Below the pieces are notes generated by a model. The model was not told the DNA's origin and ran no database searches. It worked only from the letters and a program-made list of their open reading frames with translations. Source: Mesorhizobium sp. M1E.F.Ca.ET.045.02.1.1 (lineage in GTDB: Bacteria > Pseudomonadota > Alphaproteobacteria > Rhizobiales > Rhizobiaceae). Taken from it: a stretch of 64,000 bases of DNA. The translations under genes and the position numbers were made by a program. The DNA is taken from assembly GCF_003952485.1 (NCBI RefSeq), contig NZ_CP034447.1, forward strand, positions 5,098,501 through 5,162,500. The letters run 5' to 3'. Positions within the stretch are counted from its first letter, which is position 1, and each line of letters starts with the position of its first letter. Positions 46,073-55,900 of this stretch are shown here, in pieces.

Positions 46073-46137
46073 TGTTTTCGAGCGGCTGTCGTGAGAGAAC
46101 GGCGTCGCCGACGGACCCGGTCGTGCCGGATTTCGCC

Positions 46138-47646
46138 ATGCATTATCGCCTTCTTCCTCAGTTCTGTGATCTCGGATCCTTTCTTTCGTACCTGGACGAA
46201 AAGGGCCAGCTTCGCGAAATCCGCGCCCCGGTATCGACACGGTTCGAGTTGACGGAGATCCATAAAAGGGTGATCGCGGCGCGCGGGCCGGCGCTGCGCA
46301 TGACCATGCCGACGGACGATCGGGGCGGCGGTTCGTCCTTTCCGGCCGTGGCAAATATCTTTGGGACGCGGGAACGCGTCGCCTGGGGGCTTGGCACGGA
46401 CGCTCGCGGACTTGAAACCCTCGGCGCTCTGCTGGCGTGGATGAGGTCCCCCCAGGTTCCGCAGAACTTGCGCCAGGCCCGCCATATGTTCTCGGCCGCG
46501 CGCGGTGCGTTGGCGGCTCGGCCGAAGATCGTATCGTCATCAAGACTATGGAGGGATGCGGAACCGGATTTCGCAATCCTTCCCATCCAGACCTGCTGGC
46601 CGGAGGACGCGGGCCCCCTCATCACATGGCCGATGGTCGTCACCCGCCCGCCGGGCGATGGCGATCCCAGCAAGTACAATCTGGGCATATACCGGATGCA
46701 GGTCATCGCCCGGGATCGCGCCATCATACGATGGCTGCCCATGCGAGGCGGCGCGGCCCATCATCGCATGTGGCGGGCGAGGGGGCTCGAGATGCCTGTC
46801 GCCGTCGTCATCGGCGCGGATCCCGCCACATTGATAGCAGCGGTGATGCCGGCTCCCGAAGGCGTATCGGAACTGTCGCTGTCCGGGATGATCAACGACC
46901 GACGGGTTGGATTGTCGCCATGCAAGAGCATCGAGCTCCATGTTCCCGCCAGTGCCGAGATCGTGCTCGAGGGAACCGTCTCACCCAACGAAACGGCACA
47001 GGAAGGCCCCTTCGGCGACCACACCGGATACTATAACGGCGCTGAGCATTTTCCCGTCTTCAAGCTCAAGCGTATTCGCGCGAGGGACGGCGCAAACTAT
47101 CTCACGACTTTCACCGGGCGCGCGCCCGACGAGCCGTCCGTCCTCGCCGAGGCGTTGCTCGACGTCTTCAAGCCGCTGCTGCGCCAGCAGATACCGGAAA
47201 TTCTCGACGTCTGGCTGCCGCCGGAAGCCTGCTCCTACAGGATCGCGGTCATATCGATCGTCAAGAAATATGCCGGACAGGCGCGGCGCGTGATGATGGG
47301 GTTCTGGTCGCTGTTGCCGCAGTTCTCGATGACCAAGATGATCGTCGTCGTGGACGACGACATCGACATCCGGTCGTGGCCGGACGTGATGTGGGCGGTC
47401 GCCACGCGCATGGATGCCTCGCGCGACCTGATGACGCTGGATCGAACCCCTATCGATTCCCTCGACTTCGCGTCGCCCCTGGAAGGGCTTGGCGGAAAGA
47501 TCGGGTTCGACGCGACGCGCAAGATCGGGTCCGAAACGTCCCGTGAGTGGGGGAAGGAGCTGAAGATGTCGCCTCACATCGTTGAAAGGGTCTCCGAGCG
47601 CTGGGACGAGCTTTTTCCGCAGGCTACCGGTCCGGTGCGGAAATGA
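46138..47646 (+). CDS. ubiD: UbiD-family decarboxylase
   Basis: A 502-residue protein of the UbiD family. LGIYRMQVIARDRAIIRWLP near residue 182, then GDHTGYYNGAEHFPVFKL near 293 with the conserved E-R/E pair region, match the prFMN and metal site. It decarboxylates the polyprenyl 4-hydroxybenzoate intermediate. ATG 46072 overlaps the anaerobic box and lies upstream of the expected transcription start, so ATG 46138 is the better start. Overlaps ubiX by four bases. Confidence 0.87.
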   Translation: MHYRLLPQFCDLGSFLSYLDEKGQLREIRAPVSTRFELTEIHKRVIAARGPALRMTMPTDDRGGGSSFPAVANIFGTRERVAWGLGTDARGLETLGALLAWMRSPQVPQNLRQARHMFSAARGALAARPKIVSSSRLWRDAEPDFAILPIQTCWPEDAGPLITWPMVVTRPPGDGDPSKYNLGIYRMQVIARDRAIIRWLPMRGGAAHHRMWRARGLEMPVAVVIGADPATLIAAVMPAPEGVSELSLSGMINDRRVGLSPCKSIELHVPASAEIVLEGTVSPNETAQEGPFGDHTGYYNGAEHFPVFKLKRIRARDGANYLTTFTGRAPDEPSVLAEALLDVFKPLLRQQIPEILDVWLPPEACSYRIAVISIVKKYAGQARRVMMGFWSLLPQFSMTKMIVVVDDDIDIRSWPDVMWAVATRMDASRDLMTLDRTPIDSLDFASPLEGLGGKIGFDATRKIGSETSREWGKELKMSPHIVERVSERWDELFPQATGPVRK

Positions 47647-48236
47647 CCAAACGGATCATAGTCGGGGTTACCGGCGCGTCCGGCTCGGTGCTGGCGCTTG
47701 AGACCGTACGACAACTGGTCAGAGCTGGAGCGGAAACGCATCTTGTCACCTCAAAGAGCGCGCGCATGACCATTGCGTACGAGCTCGGCGCCGACGGATT
47801 GGCGCAGCTTGCCTCGCTCGCCAACCACACCCACTCCCCGCAGGACCTAGCCGCGCCTATCGCCAGCGGCTCCTTCAGGACGGACGGCATGATCGTCGTG
47901 CCCTGCTCGATGCGGACCCTTGCGGCGATGGCCCACGGCCTGGGCGACAACCTTCTTACCAGGGCGGCCGACGTCGTCCTGAAGGAGAGGCGCCGGCTGG
48001 TGGTCGTGCCGCGCGAGGCGCCCCTGCATGAAGGGCATCTGGACGCGATGCTGAGGCTGACACGGATGGGAGCGATCGTCGCGCCGCCGGTGCCGCCATT
48101 TTATGTCAAGCCGGCGTCGATCGAGGCGATGGTCGTCGAGATGGCCGCACGGCTGGTCAGTTGGGCCGGCGTGGACCCCGGCGACAAGCTGACCAGATGG
48201 GGCGAAAAGAACGTCGCGACCCGCCAGTTGTTTTGA
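47643..48236 (+). CDS. ubiX: UbiX flavin prenyltransferase
   Basis: A 197-residue flavoprotein starting MTKRIIVGVTGASGSVLAL, with VPCSMRTLAAMAHGLGDNLL near residue 83 and LVVVPREAPLHEGHLDAML near 120. UbiX makes prenylated FMN, the cofactor of UbiD, which is encoded directly upstream and overlaps it. Confidence 0.92.
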   Translation: MTKRIIVGVTGASGSVLALETVRQLVRAGAETHLVTSKSARMTIAYELGADGLAQLASLANHTHSPQDLAAPIASGSFRTDGMIVVPCSMRTLAAMAHGLGDNLLTRAADVVLKERRRLVVVPREAPLHEGHLDAMLRLTRMGAIVAPPVPPFYVKPASIEAMVVEMAARLVSWAGVDPGDKLTRWGEKNVATRQLF

Positions 48237-48248
48237 TGGAGCCGCGCA

Positions 48249-48521
48249 ATGGGAGGGAATATCCCGGCGAATTATGAGGAGCAGCAAGTCGCGCCATATG
48301 ATGTGAGGCGGCTTCATACGGCAAGGAAACAGTCGGCCGTCATGTCGATGTTCGACGGCCTCGAGCCGGGCCGGACATTCTCGGTGATCCTGGACTTCGA
48401 TCCCCGCCGATTGAAGCGTCAGCTCGAATCATCTTTCGCCGGCGACCTCATCTGGGTTTGCCTTGAGGTTGGGCCGCCGGAATGGCTGATCGAAATCGGG
48501 AAAAGAAAACCGGCTCGATGA
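48249..48521 (+). CDS. DUF2249-like small protein
   Basis: A 90-residue protein with FSVILDFDPRRLKRQLES and WVCLEVGPPEWLIEIGKR, the same layout as DUF2249 (DP.rl..ql and GP..W..EI). It lies 12 bases after ubiX, in the same operon. It lacks the cysteine-rich tail of the 38568 copy. Function unknown; probably a regulator or adaptor of the anaerobic program. Confidence 0.7.
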   Translation: MGGNIPANYEEQQVAPYDVRRLHTARKQSAVMSMFDGLEPGRTFSVILDFDPRRLKRQLESSFAGDLIWVCLEVGPPEWLIEIGKRKPAR

Positions 48522-48542
48522 TCCGCCGGCTTGAGGTTTCAA

Positions 48543-48920
48543 CTAGCGTACAAGCGCGGTGAGAGCGGCAAATTGACCGAGCTGCCGCATCGAAAGCGCG
48601 CCGTCCCTTGCGATCGTCGCGATGTCGTCAAAGAGAAGGGCGAAGTCCTGGTAGACACTGCTGTCCGGTTCGGCCTCTCCTATCTCGTCGAGATCCTGCA
48701 AGAACAATAGAATGGTCTCGATGTGCGCGCGTTGATGGCGAGCGTTGGTGAGATGCCCGCGAGCCGCCGGCCCTATCTCCGAACTGGCAAAGCGGGACAG
48801 CGTCTCGTCCAGCTTGGAGCGGCACCGGCAATCCAGCCCCGCCTCGGCGATCAGCCCCGCCAGCCGCGCAACGGTGATCGCCATTTCCGCGGCGCTGTTT
48901 TCGGGAAGACCGTGCTTCAT
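48543..48920 (-). CDS. hypothetical all-helical protein
   Basis: A 125-residue protein predicted almost entirely helical, with CRCRSKLDETLSRF near residue 31 and NARHQRAHIETILLFLQDLD near 58. Some spacing of histidines and acidic residues recalls hemerythrin-like bundles, but I cannot confirm a metal site. It converges on the DUF2249 gene. A possible TTG-N8-CAA site lies at 49070, about 155 bases upstream. Confidence 0.45.
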   Translation of the reverse strand: MKHGLPENSAAEMAITVARLAGLIAEAGLDCRCRSKLDETLSRFASSEIGPAARGHLTNARHQRAHIETILLFLQDLDEIGEAEPDSSVYQDFALLFDDIATIARDGALSMRQLGQFAALTALVR

Positions 48921-49346
48921 ATTCTTCTTCTCCCGTCGCGGACAGTGTGCCTGGAGTCGCTGTGCTGTTGACCTGCGCCCTGGCAGCCTGGCCGAAATGA
49001 AACCTGGAACCAGATCGGTGGGCTACTTCAAGAATAATCTTCAAGATAATCGATGCTTCCGGGGGATGTTTGCGCTGGAGCAAATACCAGATCGATCTTC
49101 GCACCTATTGCGCCTTAGTTGTCCCGATGGCGGGCGACGCCAGGCCCGCAGGGTGTAGAGCGGCCACAGCACGGCACATTGCCAATGTTGAGACCGCAAC
49201 ACCATCGACCGGGCACGGGGCGGCGGAGCGAAGACTGTAAATCGCACCACGGCATTTGCCGGCGATCACGGATCAACCGAATTGAGTGGCCCGGCAACGC
49301 GGTAGTCCCATCGGCGGATCCTTCCGCTTTCGTTGCGATTGCCAAA
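48921..49346. other. intergenic region with possible anaerobic site
   Basis: No gene is apparent. TTGCGCTGGAGCAA at 49070-49083 fits TTG-N8-CAA and could control the helical protein gene; the match is weak and unsupported by a promoter. Confidence 0.3.
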
Positions 49347-50105
49347 TTAGATTGCAAAGTCCGCTCCGTCGATAAGCGGGTCGGGCGTGCATGCGGCGGC
49401 AAGGCGGCGCGAATCGAGGATTGCGATCGTCTGGCCGTCGACCCTGATGCCCGACTGTCCCAGGCTCGACAGCGCGCGTGAAAATGATTCGCGCGTGATG
49501 CCGAGCTCCGAGGCGATGAGCGTCTTCTCGAACGGCAGAACGGCTCGATCCGGCGTGCCCTGCCGCTTCGACAGCGCCAGGAGATAACATCCGACACGCT
49601 GGGTCGCTGTCCTCAATTTGAGGTTCTTGATCTGACGGACCATGCGTCGAAATTGGTGCGCGAGGCTTCCGATCACGGCATGCGCCAGCAAAGGGTCCGC
49701 ATCGACGGCCGTGCGGAACGCCACCGCATGAATCAACAAGAACCGCGAAGGCTCGGGCACCCGGGCCTGCATCAGATAAGGCGCATCGCTCAGGACGGCG
49801 GCGGGGATGATGAGATCCGGAGCGCTCACAGCCTCGATCAGGACTTCACGACCTTCGGCCGATCGTCCGAACAACTGCGCGGACCCTGCCAGCACGATCA
49901 GCTGGAAATTCGGCACGTCGCCTTGTTCAAACAGAACAGTGCCTGGGGACACGCTATGCACCATGGCATGTCGCAACAGGTCATTGCGGCGGGACGCGGG
50001 TAGCCCCCGAAACAGCGGCAGCTCTTCCGGCGCCACGTCGCCATGCGTCATTTCGCCCAGCAAATCTTTCTTCTCCGATTTCAGGTCTTTCGGCCATCGC
50101 CGCAT
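49347..50105 (-). CDS. Crp/Fnr-family regulator, NnrR/DNR-like
   Basis: A 252-residue protein. Residues about 25-140 are the cyclic-nucleotide-like domain (PGTVLFEQGDVPNFQLIVLAG). The C-terminal winged helix has TLIASELGITRESFSRALSSL, in which the E-x-x-S-R of FNR recognition helices is kept; that pattern reads TTGA half-sites. There is no N-terminal cysteine cluster, so it is not an oxygen-sensing FNR but resembles NnrR/DNR, which sense nitric oxide through heme. Start uncertain between ATG 50105 and ATG 50051. It is divergent from the nar operon and sits next to a consensus FNR box. Confidence 0.85.
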   Translation of the reverse strand: MRRWPKDLKSEKKDLLGEMTHGDVAPEELPLFRGLPASRRNDLLRHAMVHSVSPGTVLFEQGDVPNFQLIVLAGSAQLFGRSAEGREVLIEAVSAPDLIIPAAVLSDAPYLMQARVPEPSRFLLIHAVAFRTAVDADPLLAHAVIGSLAHQFRRMVRQIKNLKLRTATQRVGCYLLALSKRQGTPDRAVLPFEKTLIASELGITRESFSRALSSLGQSGIRVDGQTIAILDSRRLAAACTPDPLIDGADFAI

Positions 50106-50110
50106 TGTCT

Positions 50111-50124
50111 GTGACAAATGTCAC
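50111..50124. promoter_or_regulatory. GTGACA-AA-TGTCAC palindrome
   Basis: A perfect 6-base dyad adjoining the regulator's ATG at 50105 and 8 bases from the FNR box. It could be an autoregulatory site for the regulator or another factor. Confidence 0.4.
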
Positions 50125-50132
50125 GCCGCGCC

Positions 50133-50146
50133 TTGATTTAGATCAA
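50133..50146. promoter_or_regulatory. consensus FNR box
   Basis: TTGATTTAGATCAA is a perfect match to TTGAT-N4-ATCAA. Its centre lies 94 bases before the narK start, so a transcript starting 41.5 bases downstream would carry a leader of about 52 bases. It faces the divergent regulator gene as well. Confidence 0.85.
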
Positions 50147-50232
50147 TGCCTGACGATGCCGGCTTAGCCATTTTGGCCTCGATCGGGCGAGAGTCCGATC
50201 CTTGAGAGCAACTGTCGAAGAGGCTGCCGGCG

Positions 50233-52974
50233 ATGAAAACGACCGTCAATGCGAAGTCCGGTCAAATCCTGGGCGCAAGCACGGCGGCATTCACGGTCTG
50301 CTTCGCGGTCTGGACCATCTTCTCCATCATCGGCATCCGCATCCGCCAGGAACTCGGCCTCAGCGAGACGCAGTTCGGCCTGCTTGTCGGCACGCCGATC
50401 CTGACGGGTTCGCTGCTCAGGGTCGCGCTTGGCATTTGGACCGACCGCTACGGGGGCCGCATCGTCTTCACGGTGAACATGTTCGCGGCCGCGGCCGCGA
50501 CTTTCCTTCTGTCCTATGCTCACACCTATCCGCAGATGCTGGTCGCGGCCCTCGGCGTCGGCATCGCGGGCGGCTCCTTTTCCGTCGGCGTTGCCTACGT
50601 GTCGCGCTGGTTCCCGCCGCAAAGACAAGGTACGGCGCTCGGTATCTTCGGCGCGGGCAATGTCGGTGCCGCGGTCACCAAATTCCTCGCCCCCTTCGTG
50701 CTCGTCGCCTTCGGATGGCAGGCCGTGGCTGAGGTCTGGGCAGCGGCCCTCGTCGTCATGGCCGTCATCTTCTGGTTCATGACGGATGACGACCCTGTCA
50801 TCGTCGAACGTCGGCGGTCGGGCATCAAGCCGAAGAGCGCCTGGCTTGAACTCGAGCCTCTGAAGAACGTCCAGATCTGGCGTTTCGCGCTCTACTATTT
50901 CTTCGTCTTCGGCGCCTTTGTCGCGCTTGCGCTCTGGCTGCCGCAATATCTCATCAATGTCTACGGCCTCGACATCAAGACGGCCGGCATGATCGCGGCC
51001 TTCTTCTCGGTGCCCGCAAGCCTGTTTCGTGCCTATGGCGGACACCTTTCGGACAGCTTCGGCGCCCGCCGCGTGCTCTATTGGACCTTCTTCGTGTCGG
51101 TCGTGACGACCTTTGTCCTGTCCTATCCGCCGACCGACTACCTCGTTCACGGCGTCAACGGCACGACAACCTCCTTCCACATCGAGATGGGCCTCTTCGG
51201 CTTCATTGTCACGATATTCGTGCTCGGCTTCTTCATGGCTCTCGGTAAGGCCGCCGTCTACAAGCACATCCCGGTTTATTATCCCGACCATGTCGGGTCG
51301 GTCGGCGGCCTTGTCGGCATGATCGGTGGCCTCGGTGGTTTCGTGCTGCCGATCCTGTTCGGCCTGCTGCTTGACCTGACCGGCCTTTGGACGAGCTGTT
51401 TCATGGCGCTTTTCCTGCTGGTCTCCGGCGCGCTGATCTGGATGCATATGGCCATTCGCCAGATGGAACGCGGAACTGTAGGCGAGGCTCTCGCCAAGCT
51501 CCCGCCTTTCCCCGAGATGCAGGACATGCCCGCGCCCGTGGCAAAGACGCGGACGGGCGGCCCCCTTACCGACTGGCGACCGGAGGACAAGACCTTCTGG
51601 GCCGAAACCGGCCGCCGTATCGCCAAGCGCAACCTGTGGCTTTCGATCCCGGCGCTGCTGCTTTCCTTCGCCATCTGGCAGGTCTGGTCGGTCGTCGTGG
51701 CCAAGCTTCCGCTCGTCGGCTTCACCTTCACCACAGACCAGCTCTTCTGGCTCGCCGCTCTGCCCGGGATATCCGGGGCGACGCTGCGCATCTTCTATTC
51801 CTTCATGGTGCCGATCTTCGGCGGCAGGCTCTGGACGACGCTGACCACCTGGTCGCTCATCATACCGGCGGTCGGCATTGGCTATGCGGTGCAGAACCCC
51901 AACACGCCCTATGTCGTGCTGTTGATGCTGGCGCTGCTCTGCGGATTTGGCGGCGGCAACTTCGCCTCCTCAATGGCCAACATCTCCTTCTTCTTCCCGA
52001 AGGCGGAGAAGGGGAATGCGCTCGCCCTCAACGCCGGCCTCGGCAACCTCGGCGTCAGCGTCGTCCAGTTCGTCGTGCCGCTGGCGATCACCACCGGGAT
52101 ATTCGGCTGGCTCGGCGGCGATCCGGCCATGGTCAAGGGACCAGCCGGCGATGCGCCCTTATGGCTGCAGAACGCCGGCTTCGTCTTCGTCCCGTTCATC
52201 ATCCTCTCGGCCTTCGCGAGCTGGTTCGGCATGAACGACATCGCTTCGGCCAAGGCGTCCTTCAGCGAGCAGGCCGTGATCTTCCAGCGCCGCCACAACT
52301 GGATCATGTGCTGGCTTTACACCGGAACCTTCGGATCCTTCATCGGCTATTCGGCCGGCTTCCCGCTGCTGACGAAGATGCTGTTTCCGGACGTCAACGC
52401 GCTCCAGTTCGCCTTCCTCGGCCCGCTCGTCGGCGCCCTCTCGCGCTCGGGCTCGGGCTGGCTGGCAGATCGATATGGCGGCGCGCGGGTCACCTTCTGG
52501 GCCTTCGTGCTGATGATCGCTGGCGTTTCCGGGGTGTTGTGGTTCATCGGCATCAAGGATCAGCCCGGCGCGTTCCTGGGCTTCTTCGCTTCCTTCCTGC
52601 TCCTGTTCTTCGCCACCGGCGTCGGCAACGCCTCCACCTTCCAGATGATCCCGGTGATCATGGCCAAGGAGTTGGGCCGCTTGCTGCCCAAAGCCAACGC
52701 CGAAGCCCGTCGCCAGCAGGCGGAGAAGGAGTCCGCCGCCATCACCGGCTTCACCTCGGCGATCGCGGCCTTCGGCGCCTTCTTCATCCCGAAAAGCTAC
52801 GGCACCTCGATCGCTCTCACGGGCTCGCCCAACGCCGCGTTGTGGGCGTTCCTTCTGTTCTATGTGAGCTGCCTTGCCATCACCTGGGCTGTCTATACCC
52901 GCAAAGGCGGCCTTCTCCACGACATCGAGCGCGCCAAGCGCGGCGCGCCCGTCCATCCGGCCGCAGCCGAATAA
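50233..52974 (+). CDS. narK: NarK1-NarK2 fused nitrate/nitrite transporter
   Basis: A 913-residue protein with two complete major-facilitator modules (about 1-420 and 450-900), roughly 24 transmembrane helices. GGSFSVGVAYVSRWFPP near residue 117 and a second CGFGGGNFASSMANISFFFP near 575 are the nitrate signature in each half. Fusions of this kind in denitrifiers combine a proton-linked nitrate importer with a nitrate/nitrite exchanger, so nitrate can enter and nitrite leave. It heads the nar operon, 14 bases before narG. Confidence 0.92.
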   Translation: MKTTVNAKSGQILGASTAAFTVCFAVWTIFSIIGIRIRQELGLSETQFGLLVGTPILTGSLLRVALGIWTDRYGGRIVFTVNMFAAAAATFLLSYAHTYPQMLVAALGVGIAGGSFSVGVAYVSRWFPPQRQGTALGIFGAGNVGAAVTKFLAPFVLVAFGWQAVAEVWAAALVVMAVIFWFMTDDDPVIVERRRSGIKPKSAWLELEPLKNVQIWRFALYYFFVFGAFVALALWLPQYLINVYGLDIKTAGMIAAFFSVPASLFRAYGGHLSDSFGARRVLYWTFFVSVVTTFVLSYPPTDYLVHGVNGTTTSFHIEMGLFGFIVTIFVLGFFMALGKAAVYKHIPVYYPDHVGSVGGLVGMIGGLGGFVLPILFGLLLDLTGLWTSCFMALFLLVSGALIWMHMAIRQMERGTVGEALAKLPPFPEMQDMPAPVAKTRTGGPLTDWRPEDKTFWAETGRRIAKRNLWLSIPALLLSFAIWQVWSVVVAKLPLVGFTFTTDQLFWLAALPGISGATLRIFYSFMVPIFGGRLWTTLTTWSLIIPAVGIGYAVQNPNTPYVVLLMLALLCGFGGGNFASSMANISFFFPKAEKGNALALNAGLGNLGVSVVQFVVPLAITTGIFGWLGGDPAMVKGPAGDAPLWLQNAGFVFVPFIILSAFASWFGMNDIASAKASFSEQAVIFQRRHNWIMCWLYTGTFGSFIGYSAGFPLLTKMLFPDVNALQFAFLGPLVGALSRSGSGWLADRYGGARVTFWAFVLMIAGVSGVLWFIGIKDQPGAFLGFFASFLLLFFATGVGNASTFQMIPVIMAKELGRLLPKANAEARRQQAEKESAAITGFTSAIAAFGAFFIPKSYGTSIALTGSPNAALWAFLLFYVSCLAITWAVYTRKGGLLHDIERAKRGAPVHPAAAE

Positions 52975-52988
52975 CCAGGGAAAAATCA

Positions 52989-55900
52989 ATGTCGCATTTT
53001 CTCGACCGGCTAACCTTCTTCCGCAAGACCGTCGACAGTTTCTCCGACGGCCACGGGATCGTGACCAACGAGGACCGCTCCTGGGAAGACGGCTACCGCA
53101 AGCGCTGGCAGCACGACAAGATCGTGCGCTCCACCCATGGTGTGAATTGCACAGGCTCCTGTTCGTGGAAGATCTACGTCAAGGGGGGCATCGTCACCTG
53201 GGAGACGCAGCAGACCGATTACCCGCGCACGCGGCCCGATCTGCCCAACCACGAGCCTCGCGGCTGCGCGCGCGGCGCCTCCTACAGCTGGTATCTCTAT
53301 TCCGGCGCCCGGGTGAAATACCCGATGATCCGCGGCCGGCTGCTGAAGCTGTGGCGCGCCGCCCGCGCCAAGATGACGCCCGTCGCGGCCTGGGCCTCGA
53401 TCGTGGAGGATGCGGACAAGCGCCGGTCCTACATCTCGATCCGCGGTCATGGCGGCTTCGTCCGCGCCACCTGGGACGAGGTGAACGAGCTCGTCGCGGC
53501 AGCCAATGCCTACACCGCCCGCAAGCATGGCCCGGATCGCATCATCGGCTTCTCGCCGATCCCCGCAATGTCGATGGTATCCTATGCGGCCGGCTCGCGC
53601 TATTTGTCGCTGATGGGCGGCGTGTGCATGTCGTTCTACGACTGGTACTGCGACCTGCCGCCGGCAAGCCCGCAGACCTGGGGCGAGCAGACCGACGTGC
53701 CGGAAAGCGCCGACTGGTACAATGCCGGCTTCATCATCGTCTGGGGCTCCAACGTGCCGCAGACGCGCACGCCCGACGCGCACTTCTACACCGAGGTGCG
53801 TTATAAAGGCACCAAGAGCGCGGTCGTCTCACCGGACTATGCCGAAGCGACGAAGTTCGCCGACATCTGGCTCAATCCGAAGCAGGGCACCGACGCCGCG
53901 CTGGCGCTCGCCATGGGCCACGTGATCCTGCGCGAATACCACCTCGACCGCAACGTGGCGTATTTCGACGATTACGCCCGGCGCTACACCGACATGCCCT
54001 TCCTGGTGCGGCTTGCCGAGCGCGAGGGCAGGCTCGTCCCGGAGCGCCTGCTGCGCGCTTCCGAGATCAGGGGAGCCCTCGGCGAGAAGAACAACCCGCA
54101 ATGGAAGACGGTCGCCATCGACGAGGCGACGGACGCGCTGGTCGCGCCGCTCGGATCGGCCGGCTACCGCTGGGGCGAGCAGGGCAAGTGGAACCTCGAG
54201 GAAAAGGACGGCAAGGGGAGGGATGTCCGGCTGAAGCTCACCCTTGCCGGCGACGGAGCCGACATCGCGGCCGTCGACTTCCCTTATTTCGGCGGCCGCG
54301 CCAGCGAGCATTTTGTGGCCACCGAGCATGGCGACATCCTGACCCGCAATATCCCGGTCCGCACCATCAAGACCGTCGACGGGCCGGTGAAGGTGGCGAC
54401 AGCCTACGACCTGCTCATGGCCAATTACGGCCTCGACCGCGGCTTCGGCGGCGCCAATGTCGCCGCTTCCTATGACGCCGACGTGCCGTTCACGCCCGCC
54501 TGGGCCGAGCGCATCACCGGGGTGAAGCGCGACGCCATCGCCACCGTGGCGCGCGAGTTCGCCACCAATGCCGAAAAGACCAACGGGCGCTCCATGGTGA
54601 TACTCGGCGCCGGTCTCAACCACTGGTACCACATGGACATGAACTACCGGGGGATCATCAACCTCCTGGTGTTCTGCGGCGCCATTGGCCAGTCGGGCGG
54701 CGGCTGGTCGCACTATGTCGGCCAGGAAAAGCTGCGCCCGCAGACCGGCTGGACGCCGCTCGCCTTCGCGCTCGACTGGGCGCGCCCGCCGCGCCACCAG
54801 AACTCGACGTCGTTCTTCTACGCGCATACGGACCAGTGGCGATACGAGACCCTGACGGCGGCGGAGATCCTGTCGCCGACCGCGCCCGAAGGGGACTGGA
54901 ACGAGAGCTTCATCGACTACAACGTCCGCGCCGAGCGCATGGGCTGGCTGCCTTCCGCGCCGCAGCTGAAGCAGAATCCGCTCGACATAGCCAAGCGCGC
55001 TTCGGCGGTCGGCCTCGAGGTCAAGGACTATGTGGCGAAGGCGCTGAAGTCGGGCGAGCTCGACCTTGCCTGCGACGATCCCGACGATCCGGCCAACTGG
55101 CCACGCAACATGTTCGTGTGGCGCTCCAACATCCTAGGGTCGTCGGGCAAGGGCCACGAATACTTCCTGAAGCATCTGCTCGGCACCAAGCACGGGGTCA
55201 TGGGCAAGGATCTCGGCACCGAAGGCAAGGTGCGCAACAAGGAGGTCGCCTGGCACGACGAGGCGCCGCAAGGAAAGCTCGACCTTCTGGTCACGCTCGA
55301 TTTCCGCATGTCGACCACCTGCGTCTACTCCGACGTCGTGCTGCCAACCGCCACCTGGTATGAGAAGAACGATCTCAATACGTCCGACATGCATCCCTTC
55401 ATCCATCCGCTGTCGGCGGCTGTCGACCCTGCCTGGGAAGCGCGCTCGGACTGGGACATCTACAAGGGCCTCGCCAGGGCCTTTTCCGACATCGCGCCGG
55501 AAGTGCTGGGGGTGGAGAAGGACGTCGTCCTCACCCCCATCCAGCACGACACGCCCGGCGAGATCGCCCAGCCCTTCGATGTCGCCGACTGGAAGCGCGG
55601 CGAGATCGAACCGATCCCGGGCAGGACGATGCCGGCGGTGAGCGTCGTCACGCGCGACTATCCGAACCTTTACGCCCGCTTCACCGCGCTCGGCCCGCTG
55701 ATGACCGAGATCGGCAATGGCGGCAAGGGTATCAGCTGGAAGACGGAGCACGAAATCGCGGCGCTGGGCGCGCTCAATGGCGTCCAGCCCGCCGGTGCCG
55801 CCAAGGGATTGCCGAAAATCGAAACGGACATCGACGCCACCGAAGTCATCCTGATGCTCGCGCCGGAGACCAACGGCGAAGTCGCGGTCAAGGCCTGGGA

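Noticed and set aside
50164..51447. Leftward 427-codon frame opposite narK
   Set aside because: Composition is rich in D, E, R and H, typical of antisense frames in GC-rich coding DNA, and narK is unambiguous on the other strand.
51387..52988. Large open frame continuous with narG over narK
   Set aside because: It is in the wrong phase for the transporter, yields arginine-rich nonsense, and narG has a proper start with ribosome site at 52989.
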